From assembly GCA_020002185.1 (NCBI GenBank), contig CM034535.1, positions 71,903,768 to 71,967,767 of the forward strand: a stretch of 64,000 nucleotides of DNA. Reading direction: 5' to 3'. A program made the position numbers and the translations under genes. The notes below the pieces were generated by a model that saw only the letters and a list, made by a program, of their open reading frames with translations, was not told the origin of the DNA and did not search any database. The stretch is from Paraescarpia echinospica (taxonomy: Eukaryota > Annelida > Polychaeta > Sabellida > Siboglinidae). Below, piece after piece: positions 10,434-23,740 of the stretch. Each line of letters starts with the position of its first letter. Positions within the stretch are counted from its first letter, which is position 1.

Positions 10434-11265
10434 GTGAGATATCCAACTCATGCCAAATCCAACTCATGACAGATCAAACTCGTAAGAGATCCAACTCAAG
10501 ACAGATCCATTTCATAACAATCCAAGTCATGTCAGATCTAACTAATGACAGATCCAACTTATGCCAGACCCAACCCTTGTCAGATCCAACACACGATATA
10601 TCCAACTCATGACAGATCCAAATAATGAGAGATCCAACTCATGAAAGATCCACGTCATGACAGATCCAACTCATGATAGATCCAAGTCATGCCAGATCCA
10701 ACTGACGAGCGATCCAACTAGTTGCATGGGAGATCCAAATCATGCCAGATCCAACCCATGCCAGATCCAACTCCTCTTGAACTTGGTATGTACCAAGTTC
10801 AACATTCCTGTAAGACCATTAATCAGATTGACACCTTACAAAGTCCAAGGCAGTTCTGTTATTATACATTCGTACCATGTAAGGACTACATCAAATATTC
10901 GCATACCAGTTTTTGTTGTAGCAAATATATCCCAACTTCACATATGACCCCTTATAAACTTTGTAGAGGATCATGTACTAGTCTTGCAGAGGATCATGTT
11001 CAAGCTTTGCAGAGGATCATGTATTGGTCTTGCAGAGGATAATATACTAGCCTTGCAGAGGATTGTGTACAAGCCTTTCAAAGGATCATGTACAAGCTTT
11101 ACATATATGGACTGCCACAGTTGAAAAATTGTGAAATTGAGTTTTGTACCTTTTTTGATTCCACTGGACTTGAGCTTTAAATTAAAATATCTTCAGTAGT
11201 TTTTGATTTATTGCTAAAATTGAAGTAAACTTAAAATGTGATGTTATGAGAAACAAGGTCATACT

Positions 11266-11804
11266 GATTGTGGCTGTTGTTGCATGTCGGTACCACTTGA
11301 TGATTGTGGCTGTTGTTGTGTGTAGGTACCACTTGGTGATTGTGGCTGTTGTTGTATGTAGGTACCACTTGATGATTGTGGCTGTTGTTGTGTGTCGGTA
11401 CCACTTGGTGATTGTGGCTGTTGTTGCATGTAGGTACCACTTGATGATTGTGGCTGTTGTGTGTAGGTACCACTTGGTGATTGCGGCTGTTGTTGCGCAT
11501 AGGTACCACTTGGTGATTGTGGCTGTTGTGTTGTGTAGGTACCACTTGGTGATTGTGCCTGTTGTTGCATTTAGGTACCACTTGGTGATTGTGACTGTTG
11601 TTGTGTGTAGGGACCACTTGGTGATTGTGGCTGTTGTTGCGTGTAAGTACCACTTGGTGATTGTGGCTGTTGTTGCATGTAGGTACCATTTGGTGATTGT
11701 GGCTGTTGTTGCATGTGTGGTGATTGTGGCATGTAGGTACCACTTGGTGATTATGGCTGTTGTTGCATGTACGGACCACTTGGTGATTGTGGCTGTTGTT
11801 GTAG
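11266..11804 (+). repeat. 36-bp minisatellite array 2 (about 15 units)
   Basis: Same unit as array 1. It contains a shortened unit near 11459 and a deleted one near 11718, so it departs from the 36n+20 length rule. Confidence 0.95.
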
Positions 11805-11906
11805 GGACGGCGATCCTGAAGAGCACAGAGACAGTGAAGTCAGGGATGTGGATGACCATCGTAGCAGAAATCAGTCAGCAGGACATTTCACTGTGCATCA
11901 ATGGCG
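11805..11906 (+). CDS. repeated 102-bp exon, copy 2 (EIS/INGG class)
   Basis: Same boundaries and phase as copy 1. It carries AEISQQ in place of AERSQQ (a two-base codon change CGC to ATC) and INGG at the end. One silent change is present in the ISL segment. Confidence 0.55.
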
Positions 11907-12861
11907 GTGAGATATCCAACTCATGCCAGATCCAACTGATGACAGATCAAACTCCTAAGAGATCCAACTCAAGACAGATCCATTTCATAAAAATCCACGT
12001 CATGTCAGATCTTGCTAATGACAGATCCAACTGATGCCAGACCCAACCCGTGTCAAATCCAACTCATGATAGATCCAACACACGATAGATCCAACTCATG
12101 ACAGATCAAACTCATGAGAGATCCATTTCATAACAAATCCAAGTTATGTCAGATCAAACTCATGCCAGACTCAGCCCATGTCAGATCCAAATTATGAGAG
12201 ATCCAACTCATGAAAGATCCACATCATGACAAATCCAACTCATGATAGATCCAAGTCACGCCAGATCCAACTGTTGAGCAATCCACCTCACGGGAGATCC
12301 AAATCATGTCAAATCCAACTCATGCCAGATCCAACCCATGTTAGATCCAACCCATGCCAGATCCAACTCCTCTTGAACTTGGTATGTACCAAGTTCAACA
12401 TTCCTGTAAGACCATTAATCAGATTGACACCTTACAAAGTCCAAGGCAGTTCTGTTATTATACATTCGTACCATGTAAAGACTACATCAAATATTCGCAT
12501 ACCAGTTTTTGTTGTAGCAAATATATCCCAACTTCACATAGGACCCCTTATAAACTTTGTAGTGGATCATGTACTAGTCTTGCAGAGGATCATGTTCAAG
12601 CTTTGCAGAGGATCATGTATTGGTCTTGCAGAGGATAATATACTAGCCTTGCCGAGGATTGTGTACAAGCCTTTCAAAGGATCATGTACAAGCTTTACAT
12701 ATATGGCCTGCCATAGTTGAAAAATTGTGAAATTGAGTTTTGTACCTTTTTTGATTCCACTGGACTTGAGCTTTAATTTAAAATATCTTCAGTAGTTTTT
12801 GATTTATTGCTAAAATTGAAGTAAACTTATAATGTGATGTTATGAGAAACAAGGTCATACT

Positions 12862-13313
12862 GATTGTGGCTGTTGTTGCATGTCAGTACCACTTGGTGAT
12901 TGTGGCTGTTGTTGTGTGTCGGTACAACTTGGTGATTGTGACTGTTGTTGCATGTCGGTACAACTTGGTGATTGTGTCTGTTGTTGCATAAAGGTACCAC
13001 TTGGTGATTGTGGCTGTTGTTGCGTGTAGGTACCACTTGGTGATTGCGGCTGTTGTTGCATGTAGGTACCACTTGGTGATTGCGGCTGTTGTTGCGCATA
13101 GGTACCACTTGGTAATTGTGGCTGTTGTTTTGTGTAGGTACCACTTGGTGATTGTGGCTCTTGTTGTATGTAGGTACCACTTAGTGATTGTGGCTTTTGT
13201 TGCCTTTAGGTACCAGTTGGTGATTGTGACTGTTGTTGTTTGTATGGACCACTTGGTGATTGTTGCTGTTGTTGCGAGTAAGTACCACTTGGTGATTGTG
13301 GCTGTTGTTGTAG
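12862..13313 (+). repeat. 36-bp minisatellite array 3 (12 units + 20 nt)
   Basis: Length is exactly 12 x 36 + 20. One unit has TGCATAAAGG, which places TAA in the otherwise open plus frame. Confidence 0.95.
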
Positions 13314-13415
13314 GGACGGCGATCCTGAAGAGCACGGAGACAGTGAAGTCAGGGATGTGGATGACCATCGTAGCAGAACGCAGTCAGCAGGACATCTCAC
13401 TGTGCATCATTGGCG
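13314..13415 (+). CDS. repeated 102-bp exon, copy 3 (ERS/IIGG class)
   Basis: Intact acceptor and GTGAGA donor, no stop. It belongs to the ERS/IIGG class shared with copies 1, 4, 5, 6, 8, 10 and 11. Confidence 0.55.
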
Positions 13416-14263
13416 GTGAGATATCCAACTCATGCCAAATCCAACTCATGACAGATCAAACTCGTAAGAGATCCAACTCAAGACAGATCCATTTCATAAC
13501 AATCCAAGTCATGTCAGATCTAACTAATGACAGATCCAACTTATGCCAGACCCAACCCGTGTCAGATCCAACACACGATATATCCAACTCATGACAGATC
13601 CAAATAATGAGAGATCCAACTCATGAAAGATCCACGTCATGACAGATCCAACTGATGATAGATCCAAGTCACGCCAGATACAACTGACGAGCGATCCAAC
13701 TAGTTGCATGGCAGATCCAAATCATGCCAGATCCAACCCATGTTAGATCCAACCCATGCCAGATCCAACTCCTCTTGAACTTGGTATGTACCAAGTTCAA
13801 CATTCCTGTAAGACCATTAATCAGATTGACACCTTACAAAGTCCAAGGCAGTTCTGTTATTATACATTCGTACCATGTAAAGACTACATCAAATATTCGC
13901 ATACCAGTTTTTGTTGTAGCAAATATATCCCAACTTCACATAGGACCCCTTATAAACTTTGTAGAGGATCATGTACTAGTCTTGCAGAGGATCATGTTCA
14001 AGCTTTGCAGAGGATCATGTATTGGTCTTGGAGAGGATAATATACTAGCCTTGCAGAGGATTGTGTACAAGCCTTTCAAAGGATCATGTACAAGCTTTAC
14101 ATATATGGCTTACCACAGTTGAAAAATTGTGAAATTGAGTTTTGTACCTTTTTTGATTCCACTGGACTTGAGCTTTAAATTAAAATATCTTCAGTAGTTT
14201 TTGATTTATTGCTAAAATTGAAGTAAACTTATAATGTGATGTTATGAGAAACAAGGTCATACT
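13416..14263 (+). repeat. representative inter-array spacer (anatomy of one unit)
   Basis: From the donor of copy 3, a degenerate 16-bp satellite (AGATCCAACTCATGAC type, about 350 bp) starts within a few bases of GTGAGAT. It is followed by a unique block with the hairpin at 13777-13798. Six head-to-tail 23-bp repeats (TTGCAGAGGATCATGT plus seven variable bases) follow at about 13959-14096. An AT-rich block of about 165 bp then ends GAGAAACAAGGTCATACT, directly before the next array. Spacers in longer units have extra 16-bp repeats. Confidence 0.9.
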
Positions 14264-14499
14264 GATTGTGGCTGTTGTTGCATGTCAGTACCACTTGGTG
14301 ATTGTGGCTGTTGTTGTGTGTCGGTGCAACTTGGTGATTGTGGCTGTTGTTGCATGTCGGTACAACTTGGTGATTGTCGCTGTTGTTGCATGTAGGTACC
14401 ACTTGGTGATTGTCGCTGTTGTTGCATGTAGGTATCATTTGGTGATTGTGGCTGTTGTTGCATGTACGGACCACTTGGTGATTGTGGCTGTTGTTGTAG
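14264..14499 (+). repeat. 36-bp minisatellite array 4 (6 units + 20 nt)
   Basis: Exactly 6 x 36 + 20. Nearly identical to arrays 5, 6 and 11. Confidence 0.95.
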
Positions 14500-14601
14500 G
14501 GATGGCGATCCTGAAGAGCACGGAGACAGTGAAGTCAGGGATGTGGATGACCATCGTAGCAGAACGCAGTCAGCAGGACATCTCACTGTGCATCATTGGC
14601 G
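14500..14601 (+). CDS. repeated 102-bp exon, copy 4 (ERS/IIGG class)
   Basis: Splice dinucleotides and frame intact. The first full codon is ATG (Thr to Met), shared only with copy 5. Confidence 0.55.
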
Positions 14602-15449
14602 GTGAGATATCCAACTCATGCCAAAGCCAACTCATGACAGATCAAACTCGTAAGAGATCCAACTCAAGACAGATCCATTTCATAACAATCCAAGTCATGT
14701 CAGATCTAACTAATGACAGATCCAACTTATGCCAGACCCAACCCGTGTCAGATCCAACACACGATATATCCAACTCATGACAGATCCAAATAATGAGAGA
14801 TCCAACTCATGAAAGATCCACGTCATGACAGATCCAACTGATGATAGATCCAAGTCACGCCAGATACAACTGACGAGCGATCCAACTAGTTGCATGGGAG
14901 ATCCAAATCATGCCAGATCCAACCCATGTTAGATCCAACCCATGCCAGATCCAACTCCTCTTGAACTTGGTATGTACCAAGTTCAACATTCCTGTAAGAC
15001 CATTAATCAGATTGACACCTTACAAAGTCCAAGGCAGTTCTGTTATTATACATTCGTACCATGTAAGGACTACATCAAATATTCGCATACCAGTTTTTGT
15101 TGTAGCAAATATATCCCAACTTCACATAGGACCCCTTATAAACTTTGTAGAGGATCATGTACTAGTCTTGCAGAGGATCATGTTCAAGCTTTGCAGAGGA
15201 TCATGTATTGGTCTTGCAGAGGATAATATACTAGCCTTGCAGAGGATTGTGTACAAGCCTTTCAAAGGATCATGTACAAGCTTTACATATATGGCCTACC
15301 ACAGTTGAAAAATTGTGAAATTGAGTTTTGTACCTTTTTTGATTCCACTGGACTTGAGCTTTAAATTAAAATATCTTCAGTAGTTTTTGATTTATTGCTA
15401 AAATTGAAGTAAACTTATAATGTGATGTTATGAGAAACAAGGTCATACT

Positions 15450-15685
15450 GATTGTGGCTGTTGTTGCATGTCGGTACCACTTGGTGATTGTGGCTGTTGT
15501 TGTGTGTCGGTGCAACTTGGTGATTGTGGCTGTTGTTGCATGTCGGTACAACTTGGTGATTGTCGCTGTTGTTGCATGTAGGTACCACTTGGTGATTGTC
15601 GCTGTTGTTGCATGTAGGTATCATTTGGTGATTGTGGCTGTTGTTGCATGTACGGACCACTTGGTGATTGTGGCTGTTGTTGTAG
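15450..15685 (+). repeat. 36-bp minisatellite array 5 (6 units + 20 nt)
   Basis: Exactly 6 x 36 + 20; differs from array 4 by isolated substitutions. Confidence 0.95.
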
Positions 15686-15787
15686 GGATGGCGATCCTGA
15701 AGAGCACGGAGACAGTGAAGTCAGGGATGTGGATGACCATCGTAGCAGAACGCAGTCAGCAGGACATCTCACTGTGCATCATTGGCG
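15686..15787 (+). CDS. repeated 102-bp exon, copy 5 (ERS/IIGG class)
   Basis: Thr to Met as in copy 4. The donor is GTAAGA instead of GTGAGA, still a good 5' splice site. Confidence 0.55.
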
Positions 15788-16635
15788 GTAAGATATCCAA
15801 CTCATGCCAAATCCAACTCATGACAGATCAAACTCGTAAGAGATCCAACTCAAGACAGATCCATTTCATAACAATCCAAGTCATGTCAGATCTAACTAAT
15901 GACAGATCCAACTTATGCCAGACCCAACCCGTGTCAGATCCAACACACGATAGATCCAACTCATGACAGATCCAAATAATGAGAGATCCAACTCATGAAA
16001 GATCCACGTCATGACAGATCCAACTGATGATAGATCCAAGTCACGCCAGATACAACTGACGAGCGATCCAACTAGTTGCATGGGAGATCCAAATCATGCC
16101 AGATCCAACCCATGTTAGATCCAACCCATGCCAGATCCAACTCCTCTTGAACTTGGTATGTACCAAGTTCAACATTCCTGTAAGACCATTAATCAGATTG
16201 ACACCTTACAAAGTCCAAGGCAGTTCTGTTATTATACATTTGTACCATGTCAGGACTACATCAAATATTCGCATACCAGTTTTTGTTGTAGCAAATATAT
16301 CCCAACTTCACATATGACCCCTTATAAACTTTGTAGAGGATCATGTACTAGTCTTGCAGAGGATCATGTTCAAGCTTTGCAGAGGATCATGTATTGGTCT
16401 TGGAGAGGATAATATACTAGCCTTGCAGAGGATTGTGTACAAGCCTTTCAAAGGATCATGTACAAGCTTTACATATATGGCTTACCACAGTTGAAAAATT
16501 GTGAAATTGAGTTTTGTACCTTTTTTGATTCCACTGGACTTGAGCTTTAAATTAAAATATCTTCAGTAGTTTTTGATTTATTGCTAAAATTGAAGTAAAC
16601 TTATAATGTGATGTTATGAGAAACAAGGTCATACT

Positions 16636-16871
16636 GATTGTGGCTGTTGTTGCATGTCAGTACCACTTGGTGATTGTGGCTGTTGTTGTGTGTCGGTGCA
16701 ACTTGGTGATTGTGGCTGTTGTTGCATGTCGGTACAACTTGGTGATTGTCGCTGTTGTTGCATGTAGGTACCACTTGGTGATTGTCGCTGTTGTTGCATG
16801 TAGGTATCATTTGGTGATTGTGGCTGTTGTTGCATGTACGGACCACTTGGTGATTGTGGCTGTTGTTGTAG
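16636..16871 (+). repeat. 36-bp minisatellite array 6 (6 units + 20 nt)
   Basis: Exactly 6 x 36 + 20; third member of the 1,186-bp tandem series. Confidence 0.95.
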
Positions 16872-16973
16872 GGACGGCGATCCTGAAGAGCACGGAGACA
16901 GTGAAGTCAGGGATGTGGATGACCATCGTAGCAGAACGCAGTCAGCAGGACATCTCACTGTGCATCATTGGCG
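16872..16973 (+). CDS. repeated 102-bp exon, copy 6 (ERS/IIGG class)
   Basis: Intact, consensus sequence of its class. Copy 11 lies 6,767 bp downstream in matching context. Confidence 0.55.
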
Positions 16974-17821
16974 GTGAGATATCCAACTCATGCCAAATCC
17001 AACTAATGACAGATCAAACTCGTAAGAGATCCAACTCAAGACAGATCCATTTCATAACAATCCAAGTCATGTCAGATCTAACTAATGACAGATCCAACTT
17101 ATGCCAGACCCAACCCGTGTCAGATCCAACACACGATATATCCAACTCATGACATATCCAAATAATGAGAGATCCAACTCATGAAAGATCCACGTCATGA
17201 CAGATCCAACTCATGATAGATCCAAGTCACGCCAGATCCAACTGACGAGCGATCCAACTAGTTGTATGGGAGATCCAAATCATGCCAGATCCAACCCATG
17301 TTAGATCCAACCCATGCCAGATCCAACTCCTCTTGAACTTGGTATGTACCAAGTTCAACATTCCTGTAAGACCATTAATCAGATTGACACCTTACAAAGT
17401 CCAAGGCAGTTCTGTTATTATACATTCGTACCATGTAAGGACTACATCAAATATTCGCATACCAGTTTTTGTTGTAGCAAATATATCCCAACTTCACATA
17501 TGACCCCTTATAAACTTTGTAGAGGATCATGTACTAGTCTTGCAGAGGATCATGTTCAAGCTTTGCAGAGGATCATGTATTGGTCTTGCAGAGGATAATA
17601 TACTAGCCTTCCAGAGGATTGTGTACAAGCCTTTCAAAGGATCATGTACAAGCTTTACATATATGGACTGCCACAGTTGAAAAATTGTGAAATTGAGTTT
17701 TGTACCTTTTTTGATTCCACTGGACTTGAGCTTTAAATTAAAATATCTTCAGTAGTTTTTGATTTATTGTTAAAATTGAAGTAAACTTAAAATGCGATGT
17801 TATGAGAAACAAGGTCATACT

Positions 17822-18309
17822 GATTGTGGCTGTTGTTGCATGTCGGTACCACTTGATGATTGTGGCTGTTGTTGTGTGTAGGTACCACTTGGTGATTGTG
17901 GCTGTTGTTGCATGTAGGTACCACTTGATGATTGTGGCTGTTGTTGTGTGTAGGTACCACTTGGTGATTGCGGCTGTTGTTGCACATAGGTACCACTTGG
18001 TGATTGTGGCTGTTGTGTTGTGTAGGTACCACTTGGTGATAGTGCCTGTTGTTGCATTTAGGTACCACTTGGTGATTGTGACTGTTGTTGTGTGTAGGGA
18101 CCACTTGGTGATTGTGGCTGTTGTTGCGTGTAAGTACCACTTGGTGATTGTGGCTGTTGTTGAATGTAGGTACCACTTGGTGATTGTGGCTGTTGTTGCA
18201 TGTACGGACCACTTGGTGATTGTGGCTGTTGTTGAATGTAGGTACCACTTGGTGATTATGGCTGTTGTTGCATGTACGGACCACTTGGTGATTGTGGCTG
18301 TTGTTGTAG
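17822..18309 (+). repeat. 36-bp minisatellite array 7 (13 units + 20 nt)
   Basis: Exactly 13 x 36 + 20. Almost identical to array 12, including TTGAATG and TGTGTTGTGTAG variants. Confidence 0.95.
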
Positions 18310-18411
18310 GGACGGCGATCCTGAAGAGCACAGAGACAGTGAAGTCAGGGATGTGGATGACCATCGTAGCAGAAATCAGTCAGCAGGACATCTCACTGTG
18401 CATCAATGGCG
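18310..18411 (+). CDS. repeated 102-bp exon, copy 7 (EIS/INGG class)
   Basis: Intact. Class shared with copies 2, 9, 12, 13 and 14. Confidence 0.55.
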
Positions 18412-19350
18412 GTGAGATATCCAACTCATGCCAGATCCAACTGATGACAGATCAAACTCCTAAGAGATCCAACTCAAGACAGATCCATTTCATAACAATC
18501 CACGTCATGTCAGATCTAACTAATGACAGATCCAACTGATGCCAGACCCAACCCGTGTCAAATCCAACTCATGATAGATCCAACACACGATAGATCCAAC
18601 TCATGATAGATCAAACTCATGAGAGATCCATTTCATAACAAATCCAAGTCATGTCAGATCAAACTCATGCCAGACCCAGCCCGTGTCAGATCCAAATTAT
18701 GAGAGATCCAACTCATGAAAGATCCACGTCATGACAAATCCAACTCATGATAGATCCAAGTCACGCCAGATCCAACTGTTGAGCAATCCACCTCACGGGG
18801 AGATCCAACTCATGCCAGATCCAACCCATGTTAGATCCAACCCATGCCAGATCCAACTCCTCTTGAACTTGGTATGTGCCAAGTTCAACATTCCTGTAAG
18901 ACCATTAATCAGATTGACACCTTACAAAGTCCAAGGCAGTTCTGTTATTATACATTCGTACCATGTAAGGACTACATCAAATATTCGCATACCAGTTTTT
19001 GTTGTAGCAAATATATCCCAACTTCACATAGGACCCTTATAAACTTTGTAGAGGATCATGTACTAGTCTTGCAGAGGATCATATTCAAGCTTTGCAGAGG
19101 ATCATGTATTGGTCTTGGAGAGGATAATATACTAGCCTTGCAGAGGATTGTGTACAAGCCTTTCAAAGGATCATGTACAAGCTTTACATATATGGCCTGC
19201 CACAGTTGAAAAATTGTGAAATTGAGTTTTGTACCTTTTTTGATTCCACTGGACTTGAGCTTTAAATTAAAATATCTTCAGTAGTTTTTGATTTATTGCT
19301 AAAATTGAAGTAAACTTATAATGTGATGTTATGAGAAACAAGGTCATACT

Positions 19351-19514
19351 GATTGTGGCTGTTGTTGCATGTCGGTACCACTTGGTGATTGTGGCTGTTG
19401 TTGTGTGTCGGTACAACTTAGTGATTGTGGCTGTTGTTGCATGTCGGTACCACTTGGTGATTGCAGCTGTTGTTGCGCATAGGTACCACTTGGTGATTGT
19501 GGCTGTTGTTGTAG
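19351..19514 (+). repeat. 36-bp minisatellite array 8 (4 units + 20 nt)
   Basis: Shortest array, exactly 4 x 36 + 20. Confidence 0.95.
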
Positions 19515-19616
19515 GGACGGCGATCCTGAAGAGCACGGAGACAGTGAAGTCAGGGATGTGGATGACCATCGTAGCAGAACGCAGTCAGCAGGACATCTCA
19601 CTGTGCATCATTGGCG
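19515..19616 (+). CDS. repeated 102-bp exon, copy 8 (ERS/IIGG class)
   Basis: Intact, class consensus. Confidence 0.55.
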
Positions 19617-20464
19617 GTGAGATATCCAATTCATGCCAAATCCAACTCATGACAGATCAAACTCGTAAGAGATCCAACTCAAGACAGATCCATTTCATAA
19701 CAATCCAAGTCATGTCAGATCTAACTAATGACAGATCCAACTTATGCCAGACCCAACCCGTGTCAGATCCAACACACGATATATCCAACTCATGACAGAT
19801 CCAAATAATGAGAGATCCAACTCATGAAAGATCCACGTCATGACAGATCCAACTCATGATAGATCCAAGTCACGCCAGATCCAACTGACGAGCGATCCAA
19901 CTAGTTGTATGGGAGATCCAAATCATGCCAGATCCAACCCATGTTAGATCCAACCCATGCCAGATCCAACTCCTCTTGAACTTGGTATGTACCAAGTTCA
20001 ACATTCCTGTAAGACCATTAATCAGATTGACACCTTACAAAGTCCAAGGCAGTTCTGTTATTATACATTCGTACCATGTAAGGACTACATCAAATATTCG
20101 TATACCAGTTTTTGTTGTAGCAAATATATCCCAACTTCACATATGACCCCTTATAAACTTTGTAGAGGATCATGTACTAGTCTTGCAGAGGATCATGTTC
20201 AAGCTTTGCAGAGGATCATGTATTGGTCTTGCAGAGGATAATATACTAGCCTTCCAGAGGATTGTGTACAAGCCTTTCAAAGGATCATGTACAAGCTTTA
20301 CATATATGGACTGCCACAGTTGAAAAATTGTGAAATTGAGTTTTGTACCTTTTTTGATTCCACTGGACTTGAGCTTTAAATTAAAATATCTTCAGTAGTT
20401 TTTGATTTATTGCTAAAATTGAAGTAAACTTAAAATGTGATGTTATGAGAAACAAGGTCATACT

Positions 20465-20916
20465 GATTGTGGCTGTTGTTGCATGTCGGTACCACTTGAT
20501 GATTGTGGCTGTTGTTGTGTGTAGGTACCACTTGGTGATTGTGGCTGTTGTTGCATGTAGGTACCACTTGATGATTGTGGCTGTTGTTGTGTGTAGGTAC
20601 CACTTGGTGATTGCGGCTGTTGTTGCGCATAGGTACCACTTGGTGATTGTGGCTGTTGTGTTGTGTAGGTACCACTTGGTGATAGTGCCTGTTGTTGCAT
20701 TTAGGTACCACTTGGTGATTGTGACTGTTGTTGTGTGTAGGGACCACTTGGTGATTGTGGCTGTTGTTGCGTGTAAGTACCACTTGGTGATTGTGGCTGT
20801 TGTTGAATGTAGGTACCACTTGGTGATTGTGGCTGTTGTTGCATGTAGGTACCACTTGGTGATTATGGCTGTTGTTGCATGTACGGACCACTTGGTGATT
20901 GTGGCTGTTGTTGTAG
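20465..20916 (+). repeat. 36-bp minisatellite array 9 (12 units + 20 nt)
   Basis: Exactly 12 x 36 + 20; close to array 14. Confidence 0.95.
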
Positions 20917-21018
20917 GGACAGCGATCCTGAAGAGCACAGAGACAGTGAAGTCAGGGATGTGGATGACCATCGTAGCAGAAATCAGTCAGCAGGACATCT
21001 CACTGTGCATCAATGGCG
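20917..21018 (+). CDS. repeated 102-bp exon, copy 9 (EIS/INGG class)
   Basis: Intact; one silent change (ACG to ACA) near the start. Confidence 0.55.
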
Positions 21019-21970
21019 GTGAGATATCCAACTCATGCCAGATCCAACTGATGACAGATCAAACTCCTAAGAGATCCAACTCAAGACAGATCCATTTCAT
21101 AACAATCCACGTCATGTCAGATCTAACTAATGACAGATCCAACTGATGCCTGACCCAACCCGTGTCAAATCCAACTCATGATAGATCCAACACACGATAG
21201 ATCCAACTCATGATAGATCAAACTCATGAGAGATCCATTTCATAACAAATCCAAGTCATGTCAGATCAAACTCATGCCAGACCCAGCCCGTGTCAGATCC
21301 AAATTATGAGAGATCCAACTCATGAAAGATCCACGTCATGACAAATCCAACTCATGATAGATCCAAGTCACGCCAGATCCAACTGTTGAGCAATCCACCT
21401 CACGGGAGATCCAAATCATGCCAAATCCAACTCATGCCAGATCCAACCCATGTTAGATCCAACCCATGCCAGATCCAACTCCTCTTGAACTTGGTATGTT
21501 CCAAGTTCAACATTCCTGTGAGACCATTAATCAGATTGACACCTTACAAAGTCCAAGGCAGTTCTGTTATTATACATTCGTACCATGTAAAGACTACATC
21601 AAATATTCGCATACCAGTTTTTGTTGTAGCAAATATATCCCAACTTCACATAGGACCCCATAAACTTTGTAGAGGATCATGTACTAGTCTTGCAGAGGAT
21701 CATGTTCAAGCTTTGCAGAGGATCATGTATTGGTCTTGGAGAGGATAATATACTAGCCTTGCAGAGGATTGTGTACAAGCCTTTCAAAGGATCATGTACA
21801 AGCTTTACATATATGGCCTGCCACAGTTGAAAAATTTTGAAATTGAGTTTTGTACCTTTTTGATTCCACTGGACTTGAGCTTTAAATTAAAATATCTTCA
21901 GTAGTTTTTGATTTATTGCTAAATTTGAAGTAAACTTATAATGTGATGTTATGAGAAACAAGGTCATACT

Positions 21971-22477
21971 GATTGTGGCTGTTGTTGCATGTCGGTACCA
22001 CTTGGTGATTGTGGCTGTTGTTGTGTGTCGGTACAACTTGGTGATTGTGGCTGTTGTTGCATGTCGGTACAACTTGGTGATTGTGTCTGTTGTTGCATAA
22101 AGGTACCACTTGGTGATTGTGGTACCACTTGGTGATTGTGGCTGTTGTTGCATGTAGGTACCACTTGGTGATTGTGGCTGTTGTTGCGTGTAGGTACCAC
22201 TTGGTGATTGCGGCTGTTGTTGCATGTAGGTACCACTTGGTGATTGCGGCTGTTGTTGCGCATAGGTACCACTTGGTAATTGTGGCTGTTGTTTTGTGTA
22301 GGTACCACTTGGTGATTGTGGCTCTTGTTGTATGTAGGTACCACTTAGTGATTGTGGCTTTTGTTGCCTTTAGGTACCAGTTGGTGATTGTGACTGTTGT
22401 TGTGTGTATGGACCACTTGGTGATTGTTGCTGTTGTTGCGAGTAAGTACCACTTGGTGATTGTGGCTGTTGTTGTAG
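21971..22477 (+). repeat. 36-bp minisatellite array 10 (about 14 units)
   Basis: A truncated unit near 22119 (GATTGTGGTACCACTT) breaks the 36n+20 rule. It also carries TGCATAAAGG (TAA in the plus frame). Confidence 0.95.
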
Positions 22478-22579
22478 GGACGGCGATCCTGAAGAGCACG
22501 GAGACAGTGAAGTCAGGGATGTGGATGACCATCGTAGCAGAACGCAGTCAGCAGGACATCTCACTGTGCATCATTGGCG
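22478..22579 (+). CDS. repeated 102-bp exon, copy 10 (ERS/IIGG class)
   Basis: Intact, class consensus. Confidence 0.55.
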
Positions 22580-23402
22580 GTGAGATATCCAACTCATGCC
22601 AAATCCAACTCATGACAGATCAAACTCGTAAGAGATCCAACTCAAGACAGATCCATTTCATAACAATCCAAGTCATGTCAGATCTAACTAATGACAGATC
22701 CAACTTATGCCAGACCCAACCCGTGTCAGATCCAACACACGATATATCCAACTCATGACAGATCCAAATAATGAGAGATCCAACTCATGAAAGATCCACG
22801 TCATGACAGATCCAACTGATGATAGATCCAAGTCACGCCAGATCCAACTGACGAGCGATCCAACTAGTTGCATGGGAGATCCAAATCATGCCAGATCCAA
22901 CCCATGTTAGATCCAACCCATGCCAGATCCAACTCCTCTTGAACTTGGTATGTACCAAGTTCAACATTCCTGTAAGACCATTAATCAGTTCTGTTATTAT
23001 ACATTCGTACCATGTAAAGACTACATCAAATATTCGCATACCAGTTTTTGTTGTAGCAAATATATCCCAACTTCACATAGGACCCCTTATAAACTTTGTA
23101 GAGGATCATGTACTAGTCTTGCAGAGGATCATGTTCAAGCTTTGCAGAGGATCATGTATTGGTCTTGCAGAGGATAATGTACTAGCCTTGCAGAGGATTG
23201 TGTACAAGCCTTTCAAAGGATCATGTACAAGCTTTACATATATATGGCCTACCACAGTTGAAAAATTGTGAAATTGAGTTTTGTACCTTTTTTGATTCCA
23301 CTGGACTTGAGCTTTAAATTAAAATATCTTCAGTAGTTTTTGATTTATTGCTAAAATTGAAGTAAACTTATAATGTGATGTTATGAGAAACAAGGTCATA
23401 CT

Positions 23403-23638
23403 GATTGTGGCTGTTGTTGCATGTCGGTACCACTTGGTGATTGTGGCTGTTGTTGTGTGTCGGTGCAACTTGGTGATTGTGGCTGTTGTTGCATGTCGGT
23501 ACAACTTGGTGATTGTCGCTGTTGTTGCATGTAGGTACCACTTGGTGATTGTCGCTGTTGTTGCATGTAGGTATCATTTGGTGATTGTGGCTGTTGTTGC
23601 ATGTACGGACCACTTGGTGATTGTGGCTGTTGTTGTAG
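23403..23638 (+). repeat. 36-bp minisatellite array 11 (6 units + 20 nt)
   Basis: Exactly 6 x 36 + 20; 6,767 bp from array 6. Confidence 0.95.
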
Positions 23639-23740
23639 GGACGGCGATCCTGAAGAGCACGGAGACAGTGAAGTCAGGGATGTGGATGACCATCGTAGCA
23701 GAACGCAGTCAGCAGGACATCTCACTGTTCATCATTGGCG
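23639..23740 (+). CDS. repeated 102-bp exon, copy 11 (ERS/IIGG, Cys to Phe)
   Basis: Intact splice sites. SLC becomes SLF (TGC to TTC), the only copy with Phe here. Confidence 0.53.

Noticed and set aside
10439..10780. Asn/Ser-rich frames in the 16-bp satellite (HDRSN type)
   Set aside because: Satellite composition; frames differ between units and end in stops.
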